DNA from: JBCDGZ01 sp038750655
GTDB lineage: Bacteria > Bacteroidota > Bacteroidia > Chitinophagales > Saprospiraceae
Assembly: GCA_038750655.1 (NCBI GenBank)
Contig: JBCDGZ010000044.1
Coordinates: 1 to 50,005 of the forward strand
Length of the DNA: 50,005 nt
Reading direction: 5' to 3'
Shown here in pieces: positions 33,801 through 41,053 of the stretch. The position numbers and the translations under genes were made by a program. Positions within the stretch are counted from its first letter, which is position 1. Each line of letters opens with the position of its first letter. The notes under the pieces are model-generated. The model was not told where the DNA came from. It did not search any database and worked only from the letters and a program-made list of their open reading frames with translations.

Positions 33801-34676
33801 ATGAACCATCAAAAGCCTTTTGTCCAACTGCTCTTCCTTAGCCTAGTCACAGTACTGTTTTCGCTTGCGAGCTGCCAACAAGAGGGCAGCAGCAATGCCA
33901 CAAAAGTACAGGCCACAAGCGATCAAAAAGCCACTATTCCTCCCAAAACTGATACAGACACGATGGCCAAAAAACCCATCCCTACTCCCAAGATTGAGCT
34001 GGACAGCAGTATAACACTAGACTATATTATGGGGAAGTTTGACCCGGCTCGACATAAAGATTTTTCAAAAATTGAGCCTCGGCATGCCTCCCGTACCGGC
34101 ATGTACCTGCGTAATGACGCCTACGCTGCCTTTAAGGAGATGTATCTGGCCGCCAAAGAAGAGGGCATCAAACTGGCCATCCTTTCGGCGACGCGCAATT
34201 TTGCCTCACAAAAACGCATCTGGGAGGCCAAATGGAATGGGAATCGGCTACTAGACGGCGGAATCAATGCCCGGGAGGCGATTCCTGATCCTAAAGCACG
34301 GGGCCTCAAAATTCTGGAGTGGAGTTCCATGCCCGGCAGTTCCCGCCATCATTGGGGGACCGACATTGACATCAATGCCCTCAACAACAGCTACTTTACT
34401 AAAGGTAAGGGCCTGGAGGAGTATAAATGGTTGCAGGCTAACGCCGCCCGGTTTGGCTTCTGTCAGACCTACTCTCCCAAAGGCAAAGAGCGCCCCTATG
34501 GCTATAATGAGGAAAAATGGCATTGGTCTTTCCTGCCCTATGCTAAAAGGCTCAGCGATCAGGCCCAGCTCCGCCTCAAAGATGAGATGATCAAGGGCTT
34601 TGACGGCAGTGAAGTGGCCTCCGAAATCGGCATTGTCAAAAAATATGTATTGGGAATCAACACCGCCTGTCTTTAA
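33801..34676 (+). CDS. M15-family D,D-carboxypeptidase-like lipoprotein (VanY type)
   Basis: A 291-aa lipoprotein; the signal peptide starts MNHQKPFVQLLFLSL and ends LASC, so the mature N-terminus is the lipidated Cys. The catalytic domain has the M15 zinc motifs SSRHHWGTDIDINAL (His and Asp ligands) and EKWHWSFLP (third His), with SATRNFASQKRIWEAKWNG upstream. Enzymes of this type remove the terminal D-Ala from peptidoglycan stem peptides. I chose the ATG at 33801 because it starts the signal peptide; the frame opens 30 bp earlier, overlapping the preceding stop. It probably works in the periplasm on cell-wall turnover. Confidence 0.88.
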   Translation: MNHQKPFVQLLFLSLVTVLFSLASCQQEGSSNATKVQATSDQKATIPPKTDTDTMAKKPIPTPKIELDSSITLDYIMGKFDPARHKDFSKIEPRHASRTGMYLRNDAYAAFKEMYLAAKEEGIKLAILSATRNFASQKRIWEAKWNGNRLLDGGINAREAIPDPKARGLKILEWSSMPGSSRHHWGTDIDINALNNSYFTKGKGLEEYKWLQANAARFGFCQTYSPKGKERPYGYNEEKWHWSFLPYAKRLSDQAQLRLKDEMIKGFDGSEVASEIGIVKKYVLGINTACL

Positions 34677-34732
34677 TGCTTGAACCCTTTGATACCTGAA
34701 TCGTTTATTTGTAAAATCAGCAACCAAATACT

Positions 34733-35290
34733 ATGGCACTTACAGAATCTAATATGCTCCCGCTGGGCACGACCGCTCCGGCCTTCAGCCTCCCGGATAC
34801 GGTCTCCGGCAAAACCCTTTCCTTCGACGACGTCGCCTCCGACAAGGCAACCGTCGTAATGTTTCTCTGCAATCACTGCCCCTTTGTTATCCACGTCAAC
34901 GAAGGGCTGGTGCAGCTAGCTAAGGACTATCAGGCGCGGGGCGTCGGCTTTGTGGCTATCAGCTCCAACGATGTGGTCAACTACCCCGCCGATTCTCCCG
35001 ACAAAATGGCGACGCACGCCAAGGCCGTGGGCTACACCTTTCCCTACCTCTACGATGAGAGTCAGGAAGTGGCCAAGGCATACGATGCGGCTTGCACGCC
35101 GGACTTTTATGTCTTCAATAATGAGCGACAGCTAGTGTACCGTGGTCAGTTGGATGGCTCTCGTCCAAACTCCGGTGTTCCGGTAACTGGGCAGGACCTA
35201 CGCGATGCATTGGATGCGGTGCTAGTCAATCGTCCGGTGGCGAAGTTACAGCGACCTAGTGCGGGTTGTAACATCAAGTGGAAGAAATAG
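34733..35290 (+). CDS. Thioredoxin-fold redoxin (AhpC/TSA-like)
   Basis: A 185-aa cytosolic protein of the thioredoxin-like peroxiredoxin group. APAFSLPDTVSGKTLSFDD opens the fold. MFLCNHCPFVIHVNEG holds C46 and C49 in a CxxC arrangement specific to a subgroup of uncharacterised redoxins. TPDFYVFNNERQLVYRGQLD contains the cis-Pro region, and the protein ends QRPSAGCNIKWKK, another conserved feature with a further Cys. It may reduce disulfides or peroxides; the substrate is unknown. It stands 56 bp after the M15 lipoprotein gene. Confidence 0.88.
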   Translation: MALTESNMLPLGTTAPAFSLPDTVSGKTLSFDDVASDKATVVMFLCNHCPFVIHVNEGLVQLAKDYQARGVGFVAISSNDVVNYPADSPDKMATHAKAVGYTFPYLYDESQEVAKAYDAACTPDFYVFNNERQLVYRGQLDGSRPNSGVPVTGQDLRDALDAVLVNRPVAKLQRPSAGCNIKWKK

Positions 35291-35376
35291 AGCAATTAGC
35301 TGGGGAACTTCCCGAATCCTCAGCAAGAGTATTCAGGAAGTTACCGTGTCTATCTAGTTCTAGTCTACAGCTAGAT

Positions 35377-35940
35377 TTAGTCCCGTTGTGGATAGACTCC
35401 AGTGTGACAAATAATGAAGTTTGTAACCAGAGAGGGGGAGATTATCGAGAAAGGCTTTCCTTCTCCGGTACTAGCAGCTTCAAAAGAAGGTGCCGCTACT
35501 GCCCCACTACCGTAGAACTGATTATTTGCTGCTTCGGAGGAGTAAAACTCATTCGTCTGCGTCGTCAGAAAAGCCTCATTGGGGGCATTCTCATCCGCCT
35601 GGGCGATACTTACCGGCATCAATATTTGATCCGTACTGATGTCTGCAACATGAGTGTGCGTAGGCATGTGCGGTATGGTCATGGTAGCCGTTTCCTCCCC
35701 TCCTTCTTGTGCAAGACGGATCAAAGGTAAACCTGGACCTTCTCCAATACCGACGGGAACACGGCTCTTGATATTAGGTAAAGCAAAGTCAGTACGTCCA
35801 TTACCGCCATAAGTGACTCCTATGACAGAAAATAGGGGTTGATAGTCCTCAAGAGTGAGTAATTGGCCATGACAAAAGGCCCAGTTCACTGGGGCAAAAA
35901 GGCCCGCGAACATCCGGATTTCACCAATAGTTCCTTCCAT
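35377..35940 (-). CDS. Tail-collar domain protein, third of three tandem paralogues
   Basis: A 187-aa protein of the phage tail-collar/microcystin-dependent (MdpB-like) family. GEIRMFAGLFAPVNWAFCHG at the start, then LFSVIGVTYGGNGRTDFALPNIKSRV, is the family core. HMPTHTHV in the middle has the conserved His-x-His. The C-terminal part, about 110-187, is beta-rich and variable. There is no signal peptide. No other phage structural genes are nearby, so a complete phage or injection system is not supported here. Start is the ATG at 35940. Last gene of a same-strand trio. Confidence 0.88.
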   Translation of the reverse strand: MEGTIGEIRMFAGLFAPVNWAFCHGQLLTLEDYQPLFSVIGVTYGGNGRTDFALPNIKSRVPVGIGEGPGLPLIRLAQEGGEETATMTIPHMPTHTHVADISTDQILMPVSIAQADENAPNEAFLTTQTNEFYSSEAANNQFYGSGAVAAPSFEAASTGEGKPFSIISPSLVTNFIICHTGVYPQRD

Positions 35941-35990
35941 TATAATGATTGTTTTTTAAGTTAAGTAAAATAGAGATTAGACCTTTCTGA

Positions 35991-36563
35991 CTACTCTTGA
36001 GTAGGATAGATACCAAAGGTGCAGATGATGTAGTTCATCCCCAGAAAAGGCTGCATGATGGCCATTGCATCCTGACCACCAACGAGGCTTGTTGTAATAG
36101 TAGGATTAACTTTAGCATCACCATTGCCATAGTATTGATTAGCGGTAGCCGTGCTCTGGTAGAACTCATTGGTCTGCGTAGTCAGGTAGTTACCCTCGGC
36201 AGAAGTTTCACTGGGAAATGTCAAACTCGTAGGGATGTCAACGCTTTTATTACCTACGGTTAGTGCATGACCATGAGCAGGCAATGCGCTGATGGTAAGG
36301 GTATTCTCTAGTGCTCCTCCTTGCTCGCCCAGTGTACGTGGAGTTAAATCACCCATTCCCTCTCCCTGGCCAACGATTGTTCTCCCTCTCAAATCAGGAA
36401 GGGCAAAGTTTATCCGACCGTCACCTCCGTAAGTCGTACCTAATATGGAATATAATGCTTCGTTGCTGGAAATAGTGATGAGTGAGCCGTCACAAAAAGC
36501 CCAGTTAAGTGGGGCATAACTGCCTCCAAAAAGGCGGATTTCGCCAATTAGACCATAATTCAT
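35991..36563 (-). CDS. Tail-collar domain protein, second of three tandem paralogues
   Basis: A 190-aa paralogue of its two neighbours. It starts MNYGLIGEIRLFGGSYAPLN and has LYSILGTTYGGDGRINFALPDL, then ALPAHGHALTV in place of the THTH core, and ends MNYIICTFGIYPTQE. The trio shares the internal TQTNEFYxS motif. Divergence between copies is high, so the duplications are old. Role unknown; homologues appear in tail fibres, but also as isolated cell-surface or secreted proteins in Bacteroidota. Confidence 0.88.
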   Translation of the reverse strand: MNYGLIGEIRLFGGSYAPLNWAFCDGSLITISSNEALYSILGTTYGGDGRINFALPDLRGRTIVGQGEGMGDLTPRTLGEQGGALENTLTISALPAHGHALTVGNKSVDIPTSLTFPSETSAEGNYLTTQTNEFYQSTATANQYYGNGDAKVNPTITTSLVGGQDAMAIMQPFLGMNYIICTFGIYPTQE

Positions 36564-36606
36564 TAGAATTGTTTTTTTAAGGTTTAATAAAGATGAAAAT
36601 CGCAGC

Positions 36607-37167
36607 TTAATTGCGCTGGGGGTAGAGTCCCTCTACACAAATGATGAAGTTGAGACAAGTAAATGGTGACATGTTGTTGGTTGGATCTGAACCTCCGGTG
36701 TCTCCCAGAGAGGCTTCTAAATCTGCAGTAGCGTTGATGTACTGGCCAACTGTCGCATCACTCCCGTAAAAATTGCTACTCTGCTGGGTGAGATAAGTTT
36801 CGTTGGGAGAGTTCTCGTCAGCAACAGAAGTACTGATGGGAATCTGAACGTCGACAGAAGTTACCGTTACTGTATGCGTATGCGCAGGCATTTCATCAAT
36901 GGTGAAGATTTTATCTTCTTCACCTGGTGTATCGCCCGCCGCTCGATCACTAAAATCGTCGTCTGTACCTGTGCACATGGGAAAACGTCCACGGAAGTCA
37001 GGCAATTGAAAGGTTTCCCTACCATCGCCTCCATAGGTGGTACCAATCAGTGAAAATAAGGCTTGATTATTTTCAATCGTCAGATATTGGCCATGGCAAA
37101 ATAGCCATCCCTTGGGCTGAAAATTTCCGGCAAAAACTCGAACTTCTGCTAAGGTCGGTGTTGACAT
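36607..37167 (-). CDS. Tail-collar domain protein, first of three tandem paralogues
   Basis: A 186-aa paralogue, promoter-proximal on the minus strand. It starts MSTPTLAEVRVFAGNFQPKG, with LFSLIGTTYGGDGRETFQLPDFRGR, then EMPAHTHTVTV, and ends LNFIICVEGLYPQRN. Gaps to the next genes are 43 and 50 bp, and all three are probably one transcript. The upstream region to 37521 would hold the promoter. Confidence 0.88.
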   Translation of the reverse strand: MSTPTLAEVRVFAGNFQPKGWLFCHGQYLTIENNQALFSLIGTTYGGDGRETFQLPDFRGRFPMCTGTDDDFSDRAAGDTPGEEDKIFTIDEMPAHTHTVTVTSVDVQIPISTSVADENSPNETYLTQQSSNFYGSDATVGQYINATADLEASLGDTGGSDPTNNMSPFTCLNFIICVEGLYPQRN

Positions 37168-37521
37168 AATTTAGTTTTTAAAAATGATTAAATTGGGTTT
37201 ATATTTTCTGAAATAGGGGAAGACCTGTGCCCGTACGATGCACAGAATTGCTTGGCGTACCAATGATTCAAAATGAATTGGAATGGCTGAGCGGAACCAT
37301 AAACACAGTGCTCTACCCAGCCCAATAGGCAGGATGGAATTCGCAGAGTGGAGGCTTCGGCTTAGTATCTCCCCTTCAGAGGATTACCTATTAATCTTTA
37401 AATGCTAGAAAATGAAAATGACTTAAGAGGAAGGAAGAAGTCATTTGAATACGATTGGGAACAATGTATACTACAATATTAATAAAATTTGTGGTATGGG
37501 TCAAGGGGCTGGTAAAAAAAG
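37168..37521. other. Intergenic region upstream of the tail-collar trio
   Basis: These 354 bp hold no convincing ORF. The minus-strand promoter of the trio should lie here, and the lpxD-like transcript from the right ends here. I see no strong hairpin, repeat or exact TTG/TAnnTTTG pair. Confidence 0.5.
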
Positions 37522-38451
37522 CTACTCTTTCTTTTTCATAAACTCCGGCAACTTCCGCAAAGCAGCCAGCTCGCGATGGCGCGTACGAATCTCGTCGGCC
37601 GGTGAGCCAAAGTAGACTTTCCCCCCTTCCAAAGACTTCGAAACGCCCGACTTCGCCGCAAAGATCGCCTTATCTCCTATCACCAAATTTTGGGCAATCC
37701 CCACCTGACCATAGAGGACCACCTCATCGCCAAGAATGGTTTTGCCACCAATGCCGACCTGCGCGGCAATCAGGCAATTGCGACCAACGACGGCACCGTG
37801 CCCGATATGCACCTGACAGTCGATCTTAGTGCCTTCGCCAATGACGGTATCGCCAGAGACCCCTTTGTTAATAGTGCAGCTCGCACCGATGTCCACATGA
37901 TCATGGATGATGACCCGCCCACCAGAGCGCCATTTTTTGTAGACTTCTTCATTCTTCTTAAAGTAAAAGGCATCCGTCCCGATGATGCTGCCCGCCTGGA
38001 TGGTGACGTGCTTACCAATCTGCGTGTATTCAGCGATATAAACATTGGACTGGATGTAGCTGTAGGCTCCGATCTGAACATGGGGGCCGATGGTGACATT
38101 AGGTTCGAGGATAGCGGAGGGGTGCACCTGCGCCGTCTCGCTGACTTGGGCAGAGAGGGGGCGAAAGGGGCGGTGGGTGATGATCAGTTGGTTGTAGACT
38201 TCGAAGGGTGCCGAGCAAATGAGTAGGGTTTTGCCCGGAGGGCAGTCGGCTGGTTTATTCAGCAGTACGATGGTAGCCGCGGAGCGGAGCGCCTTGTTGA
38301 AATACTTCTCATTATCGGCGAAGGTGATGTCTCCGGCCTCCACTTTATGGATTTCATTGATGCCCGTAGCGAGCTGCTTTTCGTCGCCGATTAAAGTAGC
38401 TCCGAACTGCTCGGCTAATTGAGCGACGGGAATGGGTTGAGGAAACTTCAT
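37522..38451 (-). CDS. LpxD-like UDP-3-O-acylglucosamine N-acyltransferase
   Basis: A 309-aa left-handed beta-helix acyltransferase. The N-terminal domain (MKFPQPIPVAQLAEQFGATL ... GDITFADNEKYFNKAL) is the uridine-binding part of LpxD. From about residue 105 there are hexapeptide repeats. KIDCQVHIGHGAVVGRNC contains the likely catalytic His. LpxD adds the N-linked 3-hydroxyacyl chain in lipid A synthesis; Bacteroidota often carry a second lpxD-like gene, so this may be the paralogue with another sugar substrate. It overlaps the ABC ATPase stop by 4 bp (ATGA), so translation is coupled. Confidence 0.85.
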   Translation of the reverse strand: MKFPQPIPVAQLAEQFGATLIGDEKQLATGINEIHKVEAGDITFADNEKYFNKALRSAATIVLLNKPADCPPGKTLLICSAPFEVYNQLIITHRPFRPLSAQVSETAQVHPSAILEPNVTIGPHVQIGAYSYIQSNVYIAEYTQIGKHVTIQAGSIIGTDAFYFKKNEEVYKKWRSGGRVIIHDHVDIGASCTINKGVSGDTVIGEGTKIDCQVHIGHGAVVGRNCLIAAQVGIGGKTILGDEVVLYGQVGIAQNLVIGDKAIFAAKSGVSKSLEGGKVYFGSPADEIRTRHRELAALRKLPEFMKKKE

Positions 38452-39206
38452 GCTATTGGAGGAGTTGTAGGGTTCTCGCCCTGAAGAGTGATAGGGTTTT
38501 TATCTTGCGGAGAAAGTTGTACCGCAAAGTAAGCGGTGAGTTCTTCCAGGGTCTGTTCGTTAGTCTTTAAATCTTTGACCAGCACTCCCTTATCGAGAAC
38601 GACGATGCGATCACAAACCTCTGTCACGTGATTAAGGTCATGACTGGAAATCAAGACGGTCTTATTCTCAGGAAGTTGGTTGATCATATTTTTCAAACGA
38701 ATCTGAGAAGTCGGGTCCAGGTTAGAGAAAGGCTCATCGAGCAGAAGAACCTCAGGGTCCCCCAGAAGCGCAGCGACAATGCCCACCTTTTTCTGATTCC
38801 CTTTTGATAAATCGCGAATGTATTTTTTCTTGCCCAGAATTTCACCGTTGAAAAAATCCGCGTAGTCCTTCAACTTTTCCTCCACATCAATCGCATTAAG
38901 CCCATACAATCGGCCGACAAAAGTAAAATATTCCTCGGGCGTCAAAAAGCTCAAAAGAAAACTTTCGTCTAGATAAGAAGTGGTGTATTGCTTCCAATCT
39001 TCACTCTGTGCCACATTCTTCTCCTTCGACCAGACCTCTCCAGCACTCGCCCGAATCAAATCCAGAATGAGGCTAAACATCGTTGTCTTTCCCGCTCCGT
39101 TATTACCGACTAAGCCGAGACTGTCTCCGGCATGAATGTTCAGCTCAGGGACATCCAGCACCAGCGTACCGTCGTAGGCCTTTTTGAGATTTTTGAGTTG
39201 TATCAT
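38448..39206 (-). CDS. ABC transporter ATP-binding protein
   Basis: A 252-aa ATPase. Walker A is LVGNNGAGKTTMFSLI, the signature is DLSKGNQKKVGIVAAL (LSKGN in place of LSGGQ, common in exporter families with separate permeases), Walker B is VLLLDEPFSNLDP, and the switch His is in VLISSHDLNHV. It is of the type that pairs with multi-spanning permeases. The probable partner is the DUF5687 protein at 39563-41035, 356 bp upstream. The C-terminal end after about 230 is a polar tail. The next gene, lpxD-like, overlaps its stop. Confidence 0.9.
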   Translation of the reverse strand: MIQLKNLKKAYDGTLVLDVPELNIHAGDSLGLVGNNGAGKTTMFSLILDLIRASAGEVWSKEKNVAQSEDWKQYTTSYLDESFLLSFLTPEEYFTFVGRLYGLNAIDVEEKLKDYADFFNGEILGKKKYIRDLSKGNQKKVGIVAALLGDPEVLLLDEPFSNLDPTSQIRLKNMINQLPENKTVLISSHDLNHVTEVCDRIVVLDKGVLVKDLKTNEQTLEELTAYFAVQLSPQDKNPITLQGENPTTPPIA

Positions 39207-39562
39207 CGTTTTAATTTTATAAATCCCTTGATTTTAAACACATTTTGTTTTACCTTTAATTTTCATTTCGACCTTTGCCCTTGTCCCTCAACACGACGCC
39301 ATCAGACCGATGACATGGGTAATATTTCCTTCAGCATGACAAAAGGTTTAGCACCTTTTTGAACGAACATACCTCTTCTTTTTCGAAGGCCACGAAAGCG
39401 GAGAGTTGCCAGCTTTCCAAAGGTGGATTTTTTGCAATCTTCCCCGCAAGACCGGTTAGTTTATGGTCTGTGCTGTAATGGCGGCGGGGTGGATTGGCGG
39501 TGCCTGCCTACCGGAGGTAGGGGTCCTCCCATCAAAGCCTCACGCTATATCATCTACTTCTA
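39207..39562. other. Intergenic region between DUF5687 and ABC ATPase genes
   Basis: A 356-bp gap without a convincing gene. A short hairpin CCTACCGGAGGTAGG at 39507-39521, within a GC-rich patch at about 39470-39530, resembles dispersed intergenic repeats and may end the polA-permease transcript. The promoter for the ABC ATPase is expected near 39210-39280 but no exact match is seen. Confidence 0.5.
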
Positions 39563-41035
39563 CTACTTCTTTCTGAATGCCGCAGCAATTTTATACCTCC
39601 TCGCTTTAAAGTGCGCCACCAATTGATCGATAATTTTATCCCTAAACACAATACCGAGTAAGCCTAGAACGCCCAACGCCCAAAGCCCACCGTTGGGAAA
39701 ACCAAGGAATTTGAACCCCCAATACAGCAGCATGGGGAAGGCTAGAATAGGGATCATAATCAAATAATGAGCGCCACCGAAGCCCTCCATATTGAAGGCA
39801 GCTCCCTTGTTAGGGTCGATGCGTTTAGAGTTGTAATTACAAAAATACATATAGAAATACACCACAATTCCTGTCATATAAAAGAAGGAAGCAATGATGG
39901 TCTTGATCATAAACGGATAGAAAAGCATGTAGGGCAGCGACAGAATAAAAAGCCCCAAATTAGTGGAGGCCAGCAGGTAGTAGCGAGCCATGAAGAAATC
40001 CCGGATGGAGAGGTTTTGGGTGAGGATGAAATCGAAATGCGGGCTGTGCCAGGAGAGCAGCAGTTGCCCATAGTTGAGGGTGAAGACCCCCGTTAGGAAA
40101 ATGCCGAGAAAAAGCTGAAAAGGAACTTCTTTGGTAAATTCATCCCCTTGGAAGATGAGTGGGTAGAGGAGAAATAATAGGCTGATGTAGACGAAGGCCC
40201 GGGAGCGGGAGTTGCGCCAAATCAACTTCATTTCCAGCTCAATTTGCTCACCGACAGTACCGAAACGCTGTGCCAGACCTAAGCTAAGCGAACTGGCCTT
40301 CATCTGCTGTTGTTTATCCAAATCATCAAGATAGGCGCGGCTTCTAAATAACCCATAGAGCGCGTAGTAAATCAAGCCCAATACACCCAAGGGCAATAAC
40401 AGAAAAGCCGGTATATCCAATATCTGCTGCACCAAGCTGGCAAAGCCCTCTGACAACGCTATATAGCCGTGATAGTCCAGGTAAAACAGTAGGCTGGTAA
40501 AGCCCAGAATGGTAATGGCAATCACCGGTTTTCCACCAAAGGATTTGGTCATATAAAAAGCTAAGAAATTGCTTACTAGAATCAATATCAGCAGCAGGAG
40601 TAGCCACACGATGGCTGAAGGCATGCCCAGTTGACCGATGACCTTGTTGCTGTAAAAGGGCAGGATCAGCAACAAGGGTAAGAGGGTGAAGACAGAGGAG
40701 ATCGAGCGGATCAGAAGGTAGTGCACCAAGCGCCCTTTGGGAATCGGCAGATGCAGATAGGGCCGGATAGACAGCGTCGGAAAGCTCTGCAAAAAGAAGC
40801 GCATAAACAGATCGGCCAGAAAATAAAAGATCAGCAGGCCACTGAATTTCATCACCACATCTTCATCCGGGAAGTTTTCCTCCAGTATCCTTCCGGCAAA
40901 AAAGCCCAGCACCAACATGTTGAGCATCATATACAGGCCAAATAAGCCCAGGATGACGGTCTGTACAACACTCTGTGTCCAAAAGGGAGAGCGGAATTGT
41001 TCTTTCCACTGGTTGACCAACAAATGTCTTAACAT
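39563..41035 (-). CDS. DUF5687 integral membrane protein, likely ABC permease
   Basis: A 490-aa inner-membrane protein with about 10-12 hydrophobic helices. It starts MLRHLLVNQWKEQFRSPFWT, like ABC-2 type permeases, and has FYFLADLFMRFFLQSFPTLS and YLHLPIPKGRLVHYLLIRS in the first third. I recognise this as the DUF5687 family found in Bacteroidota. The cytosolic segment at about 230-270 has charged residues (RSRAYLDDLDKQQQMK). The nearby ABC ATPase is the natural partner. polA lies 18 bp upstream, so the permease may be expressed with it. Cargo unknown. Confidence 0.82.
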   Translation of the reverse strand: MLRHLLVNQWKEQFRSPFWTQSVVQTVILGLFGLYMMLNMLVLGFFAGRILEENFPDEDVVMKFSGLLIFYFLADLFMRFFLQSFPTLSIRPYLHLPIPKGRLVHYLLIRSISSVFTLLPLLLILPFYSNKVIGQLGMPSAIVWLLLLLILILVSNFLAFYMTKSFGGKPVIAITILGFTSLLFYLDYHGYIALSEGFASLVQQILDIPAFLLLPLGVLGLIYYALYGLFRSRAYLDDLDKQQQMKASSLSLGLAQRFGTVGEQIELEMKLIWRNSRSRAFVYISLLFLLYPLIFQGDEFTKEVPFQLFLGIFLTGVFTLNYGQLLLSWHSPHFDFILTQNLSIRDFFMARYYLLASTNLGLFILSLPYMLFYPFMIKTIIASFFYMTGIVVYFYMYFCNYNSKRIDPNKGAAFNMEGFGGAHYLIMIPILAFPMLLYWGFKFLGFPNGGLWALGVLGLLGIVFRDKIIDQLVAHFKARRYKIAAAFRKK

Positions 41036-41053
41036 AGCTTTTTGTTTTAGTGC

